Of a stretch of DNA of 27,254 bases, positions 1 to 7,650 are shown in pieces (position 1 is the first letter of the stretch; every line of letters begins with the position of its first letter). Made by a program: the position numbers and the translations under genes. Source of the DNA: JAIRTY01 sp050257395. GTDB taxonomy: Bacteria; Actinomycetota; Actinomycetes; Streptosporangiales; Streptosporangiaceae. The DNA is taken from the NCBI GenBank assembly GCA_050257395.1, contig JBLMWU010000081.1:1-27254 (forward strand), written 5' to 3'. Below the pieces are notes generated by a model, which was not told where the DNA came from, searched no databases, and was given only the letters and a program-made list of their open reading frames with translations.

Positions 1-133
1 CCGCCACCACCAGGCCAAACAGGCCCAAGGCTGGACCCTCACCCACGCCGAGCCCGGCCACCTCACCTGGACGCTGCCCCACGGCCGCACCTACCGCGCC
101 GGACCCGACCCGTACCCCGCCAACGGACCCTGA
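1..133 (+). CDS. HNH endonuclease / DUF222 (13E12-type) protein, C-terminal fragment
   Basis: Reading frame 2 is open from the window edge to TGA at 131-133 and encodes the last 43 residues of a protein that begins outside the window. The visible piece starts RHHQAKQAQGW, continues with a Thr/Trp-rich strand pair (LTWTLPHGRTY) and ends with PDPYP. In the DUF222/13E12 repeat family of actinobacteria, the C-terminal HNH nuclease module ends in just this way: a 'HHxxKQxxGW' helix, then a 'W-T-xP-xGRxY' strand and a 'PDPYP' tail. The His pair would be the last metal/catalytic histidines of the HNH motif. The family is abundant in actinobacterial genomes, and its cellular role is not well defined. 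The call rests on a short segment, so it is moderately secure. Confidence 0.62.
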   Translation, partial: RHHQAKQAQGWTLTHAEPGHLTWTLPHGRTYRAGPDPYPANGP

Positions 134-158
134 GCAGCACGGCTCGCCAGACGCCGCG

Positions 159-1088
159 TCACGGCACCGGACCGCCCGGTGAGGCCAGGGCTTGTTCTGC
201 CGTGCCGCTCGCGGCAAGGAGGGCGGCGGCGAACTGTTCCGCGGGGCCGCTGAGCGCGATGTGCAGCAGTTCGGTGCGGTGCACCAGCGGCGGCCAGGTC
301 ACCGGGACGGCGGTGATGCCCGGCATGGCCGCGGCGGCGGCCCGGGGCAGCACCGCGAGCCCGTGCTGGGCCGCCACCAGCGAGCCCAGCATGGTCAGGT
401 CGGCGCCGTCATACCGAAGCGAAGGCCGGAACCCGTCGGTGCCGGTGACGGCCCGCAGGTCCGCCAGCGGCACGGCGGTGTCCGGGGCGTCCAGCCACCA
501 GGCGTCGGCCAGCCCGGCGAGCCGCAGCCCGGGCCGCCCGGCCAGCGGATGCCCGGCTGGCAGCGCCACCGCCAGCGGTTCCTCGGCGACCGCGGCCGCC
601 GTGACCGGGACCCCGGCCGGCAGCCGCAGCGGATCACCGGGTGTGGTCACCCCGTCGACCAGGCCGGCATCCACCTGCCCGGTCGCCACCTGGGCCGGGA
701 TGGCCATCCGGCTGGCGGCCTGGACGGTCACCGCCAGCCGCGGGCTGGCCTGCCGGGCGCTGGCCAGCGCGGCCGCCATCCGGGGCACCGCCGCCAGCGG
801 GCTCACGCCGAGGGTGAGCCGGGCGGCGGGCGGCGCTGTCGCCCGGGCGACCTCGGCCCGGGCCGCGGCCAGCCGCAGCAGGATCGGCCCGGCGTGCTCC
901 AGCAGCCGCGACCCCGCCTCGGTGACCGCCACCGGCCGGCGGCGCAGCAACGGCACGCCCAGGTCGGCCTCGAGCGTGGCGATCTGCTGCGAGACCGCTG
1001 ACTGGGTGTAGCCGAGCCGGGCGGCGGCGGCCGAGAACGAGCCGCACTCGGCCACCGCGACAAACGTGCTCAGGAGATGCGGATCCAC
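159..1088 (-). CDS. LysR-family transcriptional regulator
   Basis: A 309-residue protein of normal LysR length. Residues 3-60 form the N-terminal winged helix-turn-helix, with the family pattern F-x-A-V-A-x-x-G-S-F-S-A-A-A, then TQSAVSQQIATLEADLG and PLLRR. Residues about 88-295 are the two-lobed effector-binding domain. The start is a GTG at 1086-1088; no strong Shine-Dalgarno precedes it, but this is the first start that keeps the complete HTH. The gene is divergent from the amidotransferase-like/EamA pair across 77 bp containing a perfect T-N11-A LysR box, so it probably controls its own promoter and that pair in response to a small effector. The effector cannot be read from the sequence. 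The C-terminal ~15 residues are low-complexity. Confidence 0.93.
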   Translation of the reverse strand: MDPHLLSTFVAVAECGSFSAAAARLGYTQSAVSQQIATLEADLGVPLLRRRPVAVTEAGSRLLEHAGPILLRLAAARAEVARATAPPAARLTLGVSPLAAVPRMAAALASARQASPRLAVTVQAASRMAIPAQVATGQVDAGLVDGVTTPGDPLRLPAGVPVTAAAVAEEPLAVALPAGHPLAGRPGLRLAGLADAWWLDAPDTAVPLADLRAVTGTDGFRPSLRYDGADLTMLGSLVAAQHGLAVLPRAAAAAMPGITAVPVTWPPLVHRTELLHIALSGPAEQFAAALLAASGTAEQALASPGGPVP

Positions 1089-1091
1089 CCA

Positions 1092-1110
1092 GCATCAGTA
1101 TCACTAATGC
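1092..1110. promoter_or_regulatory. LysR-type T-N11-A operator
   Basis: GCAT-N11-ATGC is a perfect inverted repeat (arms 1092-1095 and 1107-1110) with exactly the T-N11-A spacing of LysR recognition boxes. It starts 4 bp upstream of the GTG of the LysR gene and about 56 bp upstream of the ATG of the divergent gene, a usual place for a LysR activation/auto-repression site. The arms and spacing are seen; binding is inferred. Confidence 0.6.
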
Positions 1111-1165
1111 CAGATGCACAGATAATCATTGGCGGTGAACGAGCGCCGCCGCCAAGAATGACCGT

Positions 1166-1984
1166 ATGGATACCGCTCCCGCCGCGCCCCGGGTCGCCCT
1201 GGTGGGCGACCGCTCCCCGCACGTCCGCTCGCACCAGCTCATCCACGGCCTGCTGGCCGCGCTCGCCGAACGCGAAGGCCTGCCGCTGGACGCCTACTGG
1301 CTCGGCACCACCGAGGTGGCGCCGGCCGAGCTGGCCCGGTTCGACGGGATCTGGCTGGTGCCCGGCAGCCCGTACGAGAGCATGACCGGGGCCATGGCGG
1401 CGGCCCGCACCGCCCGGGAGGGCCTGATCCCGTTCCTGGGCACCTGCGGCGGGTTCCAGCACGCGCTGCTGGAGTTCGCCCGCAACGTCTGCGGCCAGGC
1501 CGGCGCCAGCCACGCCGAGTACACGCCGGACGCGCCGGACCCGCTCATCGTGCCGCTCGCCTGCTCCCTGGCCGGCCACGAGGTCGCGGTCCGGATCACC
1601 CCCGGCTCCCTGGCCGAGCGGGCCCTGGGCGCCGAGCGGACGGTCGAGCGCTACCACTGCTCCTACGGCCTCAGCCCCGGTTACCTGGACCTGCTGCGCG
1701 GCCACGGGCTCCGGTTCACCGGCGCGGACGACAGCGGGGAGGTGCGGATCGCGGAGCTGCCCGGCCACCCCTTCTTCCTGGCGACCCTGTTCCAGCCGGA
1801 GCTGTCCGCGGACCCGCGGCCGCACCCGGCCATCCGGGCCTTCGCCGCGGCGGTCACCGCCCACGCGGCGCAGGCTCCGGTGACCGGCGCCCCCGGCCCC
1901 GGCCGGGCCGCTGTGGCGGGCACCGGCCCAGCGGGCACCGCCGCCCAGCCCGCCGCGGCTGCCACCGCCGCGCCGCGGCTGTGA
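1166..1984 (+). CDS. CTP synthase C-terminal-region-like class I glutamine amidotransferase homologue
   Basis: A 272-residue protein resembling the glutaminase half of CTP synthase without the synthetase half; it fits the family named 'CTP synthase C-terminal region-related (seleno)protein'. Visible parts are the N-terminal VALVGDRSPHVRSHQ strand-loop, GIWLVPGSPY (about 61-70), the nucleophile elbow LGTCGGFQHALLE (Cys94), ERYHCSYGL (161-169, where CTP synthase has a His-rich ERHRHRY segment), and LFQPEL (208-213) at the place of the catalytic FHPE motif. Gln210 therefore replaces the catalytic His, while Glu212 is retained. Ordinary glutaminase chemistry is doubtful. The C-terminal ~40 residues are a Pro/Ala/Gly-rich tail. 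Its TGA overlaps the GTG start of the EamA gene, so the two are translationally coupled. Function unknown. Confidence 0.82.
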   Translation: MDTAPAAPRVALVGDRSPHVRSHQLIHGLLAALAEREGLPLDAYWLGTTEVAPAELARFDGIWLVPGSPYESMTGAMAAARTAREGLIPFLGTCGGFQHALLEFARNVCGQAGASHAEYTPDAPDPLIVPLACSLAGHEVAVRITPGSLAERALGAERTVERYHCSYGLSPGYLDLLRGHGLRFTGADDSGEVRIAELPGHPFFLATLFQPELSADPRPHPAIRAFAAAVTAHAAQAPVTGAPGPGRAAVAGTGPAGTAAQPAAAATAAPRL

Positions 1985-2976
1985 CGGCGCGGGGCCGCTC
2001 CGGCGCGGTGACCACCTGGACCGCACTCAGCGTCGTCTACGTGGTCTGGGGCTCCACCTACCTGTCCATCCGGGTGCTGGACCGCAGCGCGCCGCCGCTG
2101 CTGGCGATGGGCACCCGCTTCCTCACCGCGGGCTTGCTGCTCGCGGTGTTCCTGGCGGTGCGGCACGGGCCGGGGATCCTGCGCGTGCCGCCGCGCCGGG
2201 TGGCCGCCGCCGCGCTGGTGGGCGTGCTACTGCTGGCCGGGGGCAACGGCGCGGTCGCCGTGGCTGAGCAGGCCATCCCGTCCGGCCTGGCCGCGCTGCT
2301 GGTTTCGGCCGTGCCGCTGTGGCTGGTGTGCTTCCGGCTGGCCACCGGTGACCGCCCGCGCCGGTTCACCGTCGCCGGCACCCTGCTGGGGTTCGCGGGT
2401 ATCGCGGTGCTGACGCTGCCCGGCAGCCACCCGGCCGGCACCGCGCTGTGGGGGGTGCTGGTGGTGCTGGGCGGCAGCGTCTCCTGGGCCACCGGGTCGT
2501 TCGCGTCACAGCGGCTGCCGGTGCCCGGCCAGCCGTTCGTGGCCACCGCCTACGAGATGCTCGCGGGCGGCAGCGTGATGCTCGCGGCCGGCGCGGCCAG
2601 CGGCGAGACGGCCCGGCTGCACCTGGCCGCCGTCCCGGCCACCGGCTGGCTCGCCCTCGGCTACCTGATCCTGTTCGGGTCGCTGCTGGCGTTCTCCGCG
2701 TACGTGTGGCTGCTGGGCCACGCCCCGCTCTCGCTGACCGCGACCTACGCCTACGTCAACCCGGTCGTCGCGGTGCTGCTCGGCGCGGTGCTGCTCAGCG
2801 AGCAGCTGACCTGGCCGATGCTGCTCGGCGGCGCGGTCGTGGTGGCCGGGGTGGGGCTGGTCGTGTCGGCTGAGCGGCCGCGGCGCGCACCGGTCCCGCC
2901 CGCCGAGCCGGAGCCCGGGCGGGTTCACGCGCTGCCAGGGGCTCGCGAACCGGGCACCACCAGCCCTGACTCGTAG
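1981..2976 (+). CDS. EamA/DMT-family transporter
   Basis: A 331-residue polytopic membrane protein with two tandem EamA repeats (about residues 10-145 and 155-300), predicted to form ten transmembrane helices. Typical EamA landmarks are WGSTYLSIR near the N-terminus (helix 1), PLWLVCFRL at the end of the first repeat, and the second-repeat pattern LLGHAPLSLTATYAYVNPVVAVLLGAVLLSEQLT. Such proteins export small metabolites, commonly amino acids or nucleotide-like compounds. The GTG start lies in a GTGA overlap with the upstream amidotransferase-like gene, so the pair is one operon, likely under the divergent LysR regulator. The C-terminus is a hydrophilic Pro/Glu-rich tail of about 35 residues whose last 52 bp overlap the convergent response-regulator gene. 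The substrate is not predictable. Confidence 0.92.
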   Translation: MTARGRSGAVTTWTALSVVYVVWGSTYLSIRVLDRSAPPLLAMGTRFLTAGLLLAVFLAVRHGPGILRVPPRRVAAAALVGVLLLAGGNGAVAVAEQAIPSGLAALLVSAVPLWLVCFRLATGDRPRRFTVAGTLLGFAGIAVLTLPGSHPAGTALWGVLVVLGGSVSWATGSFASQRLPVPGQPFVATAYEMLAGGSVMLAAGAASGETARLHLAAVPATGWLALGYLILFGSLLAFSAYVWLLGHAPLSLTATYAYVNPVVAVLLGAVLLSEQLTWPMLLGGAVVVAGVGLVVSAERPRRAPVPPAEPEPGRVHALPGAREPGTTSPDS

Positions 2977-3635
2977 GCGGCGACGACCGCCTGGGTGCGG
3001 TCGCGCAGGCCCAGCTTGGCCAGCATCCGGCTCACGTGGGTCTTGACGGTCTCCTCGGTGACCACCAGCCGGACCGCGATCTCCGGGTTGGACAGGCCCT
3101 CGGCGACCAGCCGGAGGACCTGCGTCTCGCGCGGCGTGAGCGTGCTGAGCGGGGCCGGGGGCGGTGCCTGCGCAGCCGGCCGCTGCCGGGCGAACTCGCT
3201 GATGAGACGGCGGGTGACCGCCGGGGCGAGCAGCGCCTCGCCGGCCGCGATCACCCGCACGGCGTCGAACAGGCGTTCCGCGGTGACGTCCTTGAGCAGG
3301 AAGCCGCTGGCCCCCGCGCAGAGCGCGTCGTAGACGTACTCGTCCAGGTCGAAGGTGGTGAGGATGAGCACCCGCGGCCCCCCGCCCGCCTCCCCTGCCC
3401 CCTTCACCGGCCCGGTGAGCTGGCGGGTCGCCTCGATGCCGTCGGTGCCGGGCATCCGGACGTCCATGAGGACGACGTCGGGCCGCAGCTCCCGGCAGAT
3501 CCGCACCGCCTCCGCCCCGTCCGCGGCGGTGCCGACGACCGTGAAGTCCGGCTGCGTGCCGAGCAGATCGGCGAAGCCGGCCCGGACCACCTGATGGTCG
3601 TCGGCGACGACGATCCGCACCGCGCTGTCGTTCAT
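2925..3635 (-). CDS. NarL/FixJ-family response regulator
   Basis: A 236-residue two-domain regulator. The receiver domain (residues 6-125) has the acidic pair ADDH, the phospho-acceptor Asp58 in VVLMDVRMPGTDG, the Thr in ILTTFD and the Lys in FLLKD. The LuxR-type HTH (about 165-225) reads LTPRETQVLRLVAEGLSNPEIA followed by TVKTHVSRMLAKLGLRDR. An Ala/Pro-rich linker (about 148-160) joins them. The ATG start (3633-3635) overlaps the TGA of the upstream sensor kinase, giving tight co-translation. The 3' end overlaps the convergent EamA gene. With its kinase it most probably controls the divergent ABC transporter operon at 5108-8480; this is inferred from position and from the palindrome between them. 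Confidence 0.95.
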   Translation of the reverse strand: MNDSAVRIVVADDHQVVRAGFADLLGTQPDFTVVGTAADGAEAVRICRELRPDVVLMDVRMPGTDGIEATRQLTGPVKGAGEAGGGPRVLILTTFDLDEYVYDALCAGASGFLLKDVTAERLFDAVRVIAAGEALLAPAVTRRLISEFARQRPAAQAPPPAPLSTLTPRETQVLRLVAEGLSNPEIAVRLVVTEETVKTHVSRMLAKLGLRDRTQAVVAAYESGLVVPGSRAPGSA

Positions 3636-4942
3636 CGGACTTCCTCGCTCTTTCCCGGGAGAGTCGCTGTCACCAGGAAGCCGCCGTCCGGGGCTGCCCC
3701 GGTGTGCAGCTCACCGCCCACGGCCGCGGCCCGCTCGCGCATGCCGGCCAGCCCGAGCCCGCCAGCGGGCGGGTCCGCCGGCGGGCCGGGCCCGTTGTCG
3801 CGGACGAGCAGCTCCAGGCCGTCGCCGGTGTAGTGCAGCTCCACGTCCACGGCGGCGCCAGGGGCGTGCCGCCGCGCGTTGGTGAGCGCCTCCTGCACGA
3901 TGCGGTAGGCCGCCAGCTCGACGCCCGGGTCGAGCGGGGCCGGCGCCCCGCGCAGGATGAGCCGCGTGCCGGTGCCGGCCGCGTCCCGGGCGGCGTCGAG
4001 CAGCTCGTTGAGCTCCCGCAGTCCCGGCTGCGGCTGCCGGACGGCCGCCGGCTGGGCCGGGCCCGCGGCCTGGGCGTCCTCCCGCAGCACCCCGAGCAGC
4101 CGCCGCATCTCGGTCAGCGCGGTCCGCGCGGTGTCACCGATGGCGGACAGCCGCTGTGCCCCGGCCTCGGGCATCCCCGGGGTGGCCAGCCGGGCGGTCT
4201 CCGCCTGCACGGAGATCATCGAGATGTGATGCGCCACCACGTCGTGCAGTTCGCGGGCGATGCGCGCACGCTCCCCCCGCGCGGTGTGCTCCAGCAGGCT
4301 GCCGGCCATCGCCTGCTGGGCCTCCTGGTTGGCCAGTGCTTCGGAGCGTGCCCGGCGGGCGATCCCCGCCCAGGCCGCGACCGGGGCGAGAGATGCCAGC
4401 AGGACGGCGAGCACGCCGGTCTCGGCGCCCCGCGGCGCGCCGAAGGCGAGCGCCAGGAACGGCATGGCGAGGACGGCGGCGAGCACCTGCGGCCCCCGGC
4501 GGCCCAGCCGGTACAGGGCGATGAGCCCGGCGGCCGCCCCGGCGGCGGTCAGTGCCTGGAACGCCCCGAGCGCCAGCAGGTCCGCCGCGGTCACCGCCAC
4601 CGCGGCCCCGGCCGGGCGCAGGAACACCAGGGGCAGCGTGGTGGCCAGGCACAGCAGGCCGAGCAGGATCGCCGACTGCGGGCTCATGAAGGTGCTGTGA
4701 CCCACGCTGTGGGTCACCTGCGGGACCACACCCGGGGGCCCGGGCTGGGCGGCAGCGTGGCTGGCCGAGTGGGTCAGGCCCAGCGGCCCGATGGAACCCA
4801 GGTCGTAGACGGCGCGCAGGGCCAGCTCGGTGACGGCCAGCACCGCCAGCGCCGCCCCGGCGGCGGCCGCCGCGTGCGGCGCAGCAGCGAGCCGCCGGGC
4901 CGTGCCGGCCCAGCCGTCCCGCCCGCCACCTGACCGGCTCAT
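3632..4942 (-). CDS. DesK/LiaS-type sensor histidine kinase (HisKA_3)
   Basis: A membrane sensor kinase of 436 residues from ATG 4940-4942; an in-frame ATG three codons upstream (4949-4951) is equally possible, as neither has a clear Shine-Dalgarno. The open frame continues far upstream, but only because it runs antisense through the ABC gene. TM1 is about residues 24-46. An extracytoplasmic loop (47-88) follows, then four or five more hydrophobic segments to about 195. The dimerisation/phospho-acceptor helix is ERARIARELHDVVAHHIS, with His233. The HATPase_c domain shows EALTNARRHAPG (N box) and VRDNGPGPP (G1), and ends with LGLAGMRERAAAVGG. The gene overlaps the response-regulator start by ATGA. 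The loop contains a His/Met-rich stretch, HSASH...THSVGHSTFM, a possible metal-sensing feature. Confidence 0.92.
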   Translation of the reverse strand: MSRSGGGRDGWAGTARRLAAAPHAAAAAGAALAVLAVTELALRAVYDLGSIGPLGLTHSASHAAAQPGPPGVVPQVTHSVGHSTFMSPQSAILLGLLCLATTLPLVFLRPAGAAVAVTAADLLALGAFQALTAAGAAAGLIALYRLGRRGPQVLAAVLAMPFLALAFGAPRGAETGVLAVLLASLAPVAAWAGIARRARSEALANQEAQQAMAGSLLEHTARGERARIARELHDVVAHHISMISVQAETARLATPGMPEAGAQRLSAIGDTARTALTEMRRLLGVLREDAQAAGPAQPAAVRQPQPGLRELNELLDAARDAAGTGTRLILRGAPAPLDPGVELAAYRIVQEALTNARRHAPGAAVDVELHYTGDGLELLVRDNGPGPPADPPAGGLGLAGMRERAAAVGGELHTGAAPDGGFLVTATLPGKSEEVR

Positions 4943-4996
4943 GCATGCCATTGTGGCTGCCGGGCGGCGCGATGGCGTCCCCCCAGGCAGCGAGCG

Positions 4997-5022
4997 GCCC
5001 GTCCCTCCCGGGAGGGACGGGC
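4997..5022. promoter_or_regulatory. 26-bp perfect palindrome, candidate shared operator
   Basis: A perfect inverted repeat without spacer, 13 bp per arm (left arm 4997-5009 reads GCCCGTCCCTCCC). It sits between the divergent two-component system and the ABC operon, about 46 bp upstream of the kinase start and 86 bp upstream of the ABC start. A dimeric regulator such as the NarL-type protein encoded here could bind it. A transcription-terminator role is unlikely because no gene ends here. The palindrome is directly seen; its role is inferred. Confidence 0.55.
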
Positions 5023-5107
5023 GGGCACCGTCCCCCACGCCGGTGACGCCCAAGACCGCTCCCCGGCGTGACGACCGCCACCGCCTGTGCTCCGTACCGT
5101 GCCGGTC

Positions 5108-6055
5108 ATGGACGCAACCATCGAAGTGACCGGGCTGCGCAAGCGGTTCGGCCCGGCGCTGGCGCTGGACGGCATGTCGTTCACGGTCACGCCGGGACAG
5201 GTCACGGGCTTCGTCGGCCCCAACGGGGCCGGCAAGTCCACCACCATGCGGGTGATCCTCGGCCTGGATGCGGCCGACGAGGGGCACGCGCTGATCGGCG
5301 GGCAGCCGTACGCGAGCCTGCGCTGCCCGCTCACCCAGGTGGGGGCGCTGCTGGACGCGGCCGCGCTGCAGCCCAGCCGGTCCGCCCGCAACCACCTGCT
5401 GTGGCTGGCCCACTCCCAGGGCCTGGCCGCCCGCCGGGTGGACGAGGTGATCGGGCTGTCCGGGCTGCAGACCGCGGCCAGGCGCCGGGCGGGCGGGTTC
5501 TCGCTGGGCATGCGGCAGCGGCTGGGCATCGCCGCGGCCATGCTGGGAGACCCGCCGGTGCTGATGTTCGACGAGCCGTTCAACGGCATGGACCCCGAGG
5601 GCATCGTGTGGATGCGCGGCTTCCTGCGGTCGCTGGCCGCCGAGGGCCGCGCGGTGCTGGTCTCCAGCCACCTGATGAGCGAGCTCGAAGACACCGCCGA
5701 CCACCTGCTGGTGGTGGGCCGGGGCCGGGTCATGGCCGACACCAGCGTGGCGGACCTGATCACGGCCGCGTCCGGGGACCGGGTCATGCTGCGCACCGGT
5801 GAGCGCACCCAGGCGATGACGGTGCTGGCGCACGCGGGGGCCACCGTCACCGCCACCGGCCGGGACACGCTCACCGTCGCAGGCCCGACGACGGAGCGCA
5901 TCATCGCCCTGCTGAGTGAGAGCGGGGTGCCGTTCTCCGAGGTGTCGGCGCACCGCGCGACGCTGGAGGAGGCCTACATGGAGCTCACCCGCGACGCGGT
6001 CGAGTTCAGAGGCCAGCGGCCCGCCCGCCACGATCAGCAGGAGGCGGCGCGATGA
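5108..6055 (+). CDS. ABC transporter ATP-binding protein (DrrA/CcmA-like)
   Basis: A 315-residue ATPase of an ABC-2 type transporter. Residues 1-220 form the nucleotide-binding domain, with Walker A GPNGAGKST, signature FSLGMRQRLGIA, Walker B PPVLMFDEPFNGMDPEG and the switch His in VLVSSHLMSE. The last ~90 residues form the small regulatory domain common in this subfamily (TERTQAMTVLAHAGATV region to YMELTRDAVEF). The ATG at 5108 fits the usual MDATIEVTGLRKRFG beginning; a GTG 21 nt upstream adds only an unconserved stretch. It is the first gene of a three-gene operon and overlaps the permease start by ATGA. The signature is LGMRQ rather than LSGGQ, as in many drug- or peptide-resistance exporters of this group. 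Substrate unknown. Confidence 0.94.
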   Translation: MDATIEVTGLRKRFGPALALDGMSFTVTPGQVTGFVGPNGAGKSTTMRVILGLDAADEGHALIGGQPYASLRCPLTQVGALLDAAALQPSRSARNHLLWLAHSQGLAARRVDEVIGLSGLQTAARRRAGGFSLGMRQRLGIAAAMLGDPPVLMFDEPFNGMDPEGIVWMRGFLRSLAAEGRAVLVSSHLMSELEDTADHLLVVGRGRVMADTSVADLITAASGDRVMLRTGERTQAMTVLAHAGATVTATGRDTLTVAGPTTERIIALLSESGVPFSEVSAHRATLEEAYMELTRDAVEFRGQRPARHDQQEAAR

Positions 6056-7650
6056 CCACCATCACCCCCCGCCGGCCCGCGGTCCAGGCCGGCAAGGACG
6101 GGTTCGGGCAGCTGCTGCGGGCCGAGTGGACCAAGTTCCGGACCGTGCGCGGCTGGCTCATCGGCCTCGGGGTGGCGGCCGTGGTAACGGTCCTGCTCGG
6201 GGTGCTCACCGGCGGGAGCAGCAACATCGCCTGCCGCTTCGGCCCGGGCGGCCCGGTCAAGCACGGCCGGGCCTGCCTGCCGCCCGCGCCGCCGGCAGCG
6301 CCGGGCGGCCAGCCGGTGAACGACGCCTTCTACTTCGTGCACCAGCCGCTGGCCGGCAACGGCACCATCACCGCCCGGGTGACCTCGTTCACCGGCCGGT
6401 ACGGCCCCGGCACGGGCCCGTACCCGCAGCTGACGACCGCGGGCCTGCAGCCGTGGGCCAAGGGCGGGATCATCATCAAGGCGGGCACGAAGCAGGGCTC
6501 GCAGTACGCCGCGATGCTGGTCACCGGCAGCCACGGGGTCCGGATGCAGGACAACTTCACCCGGGACATGCCGGGCCTGGCCGGCCGGGTGTCGGCCGCG
6601 TCGCCCCGCTGGCTGCGGCTGACCCGCTCGGGTGACACGATCACCGGCTACGACTCCGCCGACGGCAGCCACTGGACCCTGGTGGGCACCGCCCGCCTCT
6701 CCGGGCTGCCCGCCACCGTCCAGGCCGGGCTGTTCGCGGCCTCCCCGCTGTACACGGTGACCACCCAGAACTTCGGCGGCGGGGAAACCGGGTCCAACGG
6801 TCCCGCCGACGCCACCGCCGTCCTCGACCACGTCAGCCTGGCCGGCGGGTCTGCCGCCGGGTGGACGGCGACCGAGGTCGGCGGGGCCCGCGCGGCACCG
6901 GTGCCGGGCCGCTTCCACCGGGCCGGCGGCACGTTCACGGTCACCGGGTCCGGCGACATCGCACCGGTCCTGCCCGGTGACGGCAACGGCCTGGGCCCCA
7001 ACACGACGATCGAGAAGAGCCTGGCCGGGGCGTTCGCCGGGCTGATCGCGGTGGCGGTGGTGGCGGCGATGTTCATCACCGCCGAGTACCGGCGCGGCCT
7101 GATCCGGGTCACCCTGGCGGCGAGCCCGCGGCGGGGCCGGGTGCTGGCGGCGAAGGCCATCGTCATCGGCTCGGTCACGTTCGCAGCCGGGCTGGCCGCG
7201 GCCATCGTGGCGGTGGCGGTGGGTGACCGGCTGGCGGCCGCGAAGGGCTTCTACCTCTACCCGGTGACCGGGCTGACCGAGGTCCGCGTCGTGGCCGGCA
7301 CCGCGGCGCTGCTCGCGGTGGGCGCCGTGTTCGCCCTGGGCGTCGGCGCGCTGCTGCGGCGCAGCGTGGTGGCGGTCACCGCGGTCATCGTGGCGATCGT
7401 GTTCCCCTACATCCTCGCGATGGCCTCGGTGCTGCCGGTCGGGGCGGCGGACTGGCTGCTGCGGCTCACCCCCGCCGCGGGCTTCGCCATCCAGCAGAGC
7501 GTGCCCGCCTACCCGCAGGTCACCGGCCTGTACACGCCAAACCAGGGATACTTCCCGCTGTCCCCGTGGGCGGGCTTCGCGGTCCTGTGCGCCTACGCCG
7601 CGGCAGCCCTCGGCCTGGCCGTGGTCCTGCTGCGCCGGAGAGACGCATGA
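6052..7650 (+). CDS. ABC-2 type permease with inserted DUF1349-like extracytoplasmic domain
   Basis: A 532-residue permease, about twice the usual length. The cytoplasmic N-terminus ends in LLRAEWTKFRTVRGW, the hallmark of this permease family, followed by TM1 (about 35-54). Residues about 56-318 are then outside the membrane. Within them, 88-265 look like a DUF1349/concanavalin-like beta-sandwich: WAKGGIIIKAGTKQGSQYA, then VTGSHGVRMQ, then PRWLRLTRSGDTITGY-DSADGSHW. Two cysteines (61 and 75) near its start could form a disulfide. Membrane helices resume at about 325 (AGAFAGLIAVAVVAAMFITAEYRRGLIR) and five more follow. Start and stop overlap both neighbours (ATGA at 6052 and 7647), so all three proteins are co-translated and probably form one complex. 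The outer domain may bind a carbohydrate or cell-surface ligand; this is inference. Confidence 0.88.
   Translation: MTTITPRRPAVQAGKDGFGQLLRAEWTKFRTVRGWLIGLGVAAVVTVLLGVLTGGSSNIACRFGPGGPVKHGRACLPPAPPAAPGGQPVNDAFYFVHQPLAGNGTITARVTSFTGRYGPGTGPYPQLTTAGLQPWAKGGIIIKAGTKQGSQYAAMLVTGSHGVRMQDNFTRDMPGLAGRVSAASPRWLRLTRSGDTITGYDSADGSHWTLVGTARLSGLPATVQAGLFAASPLYTVTTQNFGGGETGSNGPADATAVLDHVSLAGGSAAGWTATEVGGARAAPVPGRFHRAGGTFTVTGSGDIAPVLPGDGNGLGPNTTIEKSLAGAFAGLIAVAVVAAMFITAEYRRGLIRVTLAASPRRGRVLAAKAIVIGSVTFAAGLAAAIVAVAVGDRLAAAKGFYLYPVTGLTEVRVVAGTAALLAVGAVFALGVGALLRRSVVAVTAVIVAIVFPYILAMASVLPVGAADWLLRLTPAAGFAIQQSVPAYPQVTGLYTPNQGYFPLSPWAGFAVLCAYAAAALGLAVVLLRRRDA

Noticed and set aside
4997..5022. The 26-bp palindrome as a terminator
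   Set aside because: Both neighbouring genes start, rather than end, beside it, and no T-run follows.
4943..6031. A single 799-residue minus-strand frame that includes the sensor kinase
   Set aside because: The upstream ~360 codons run antisense through the clearly coding ABC ATPase gene and have the Gln/His/Arg/Gly-rich composition of a shadow frame. The kinase starts at 4942 or 4951.
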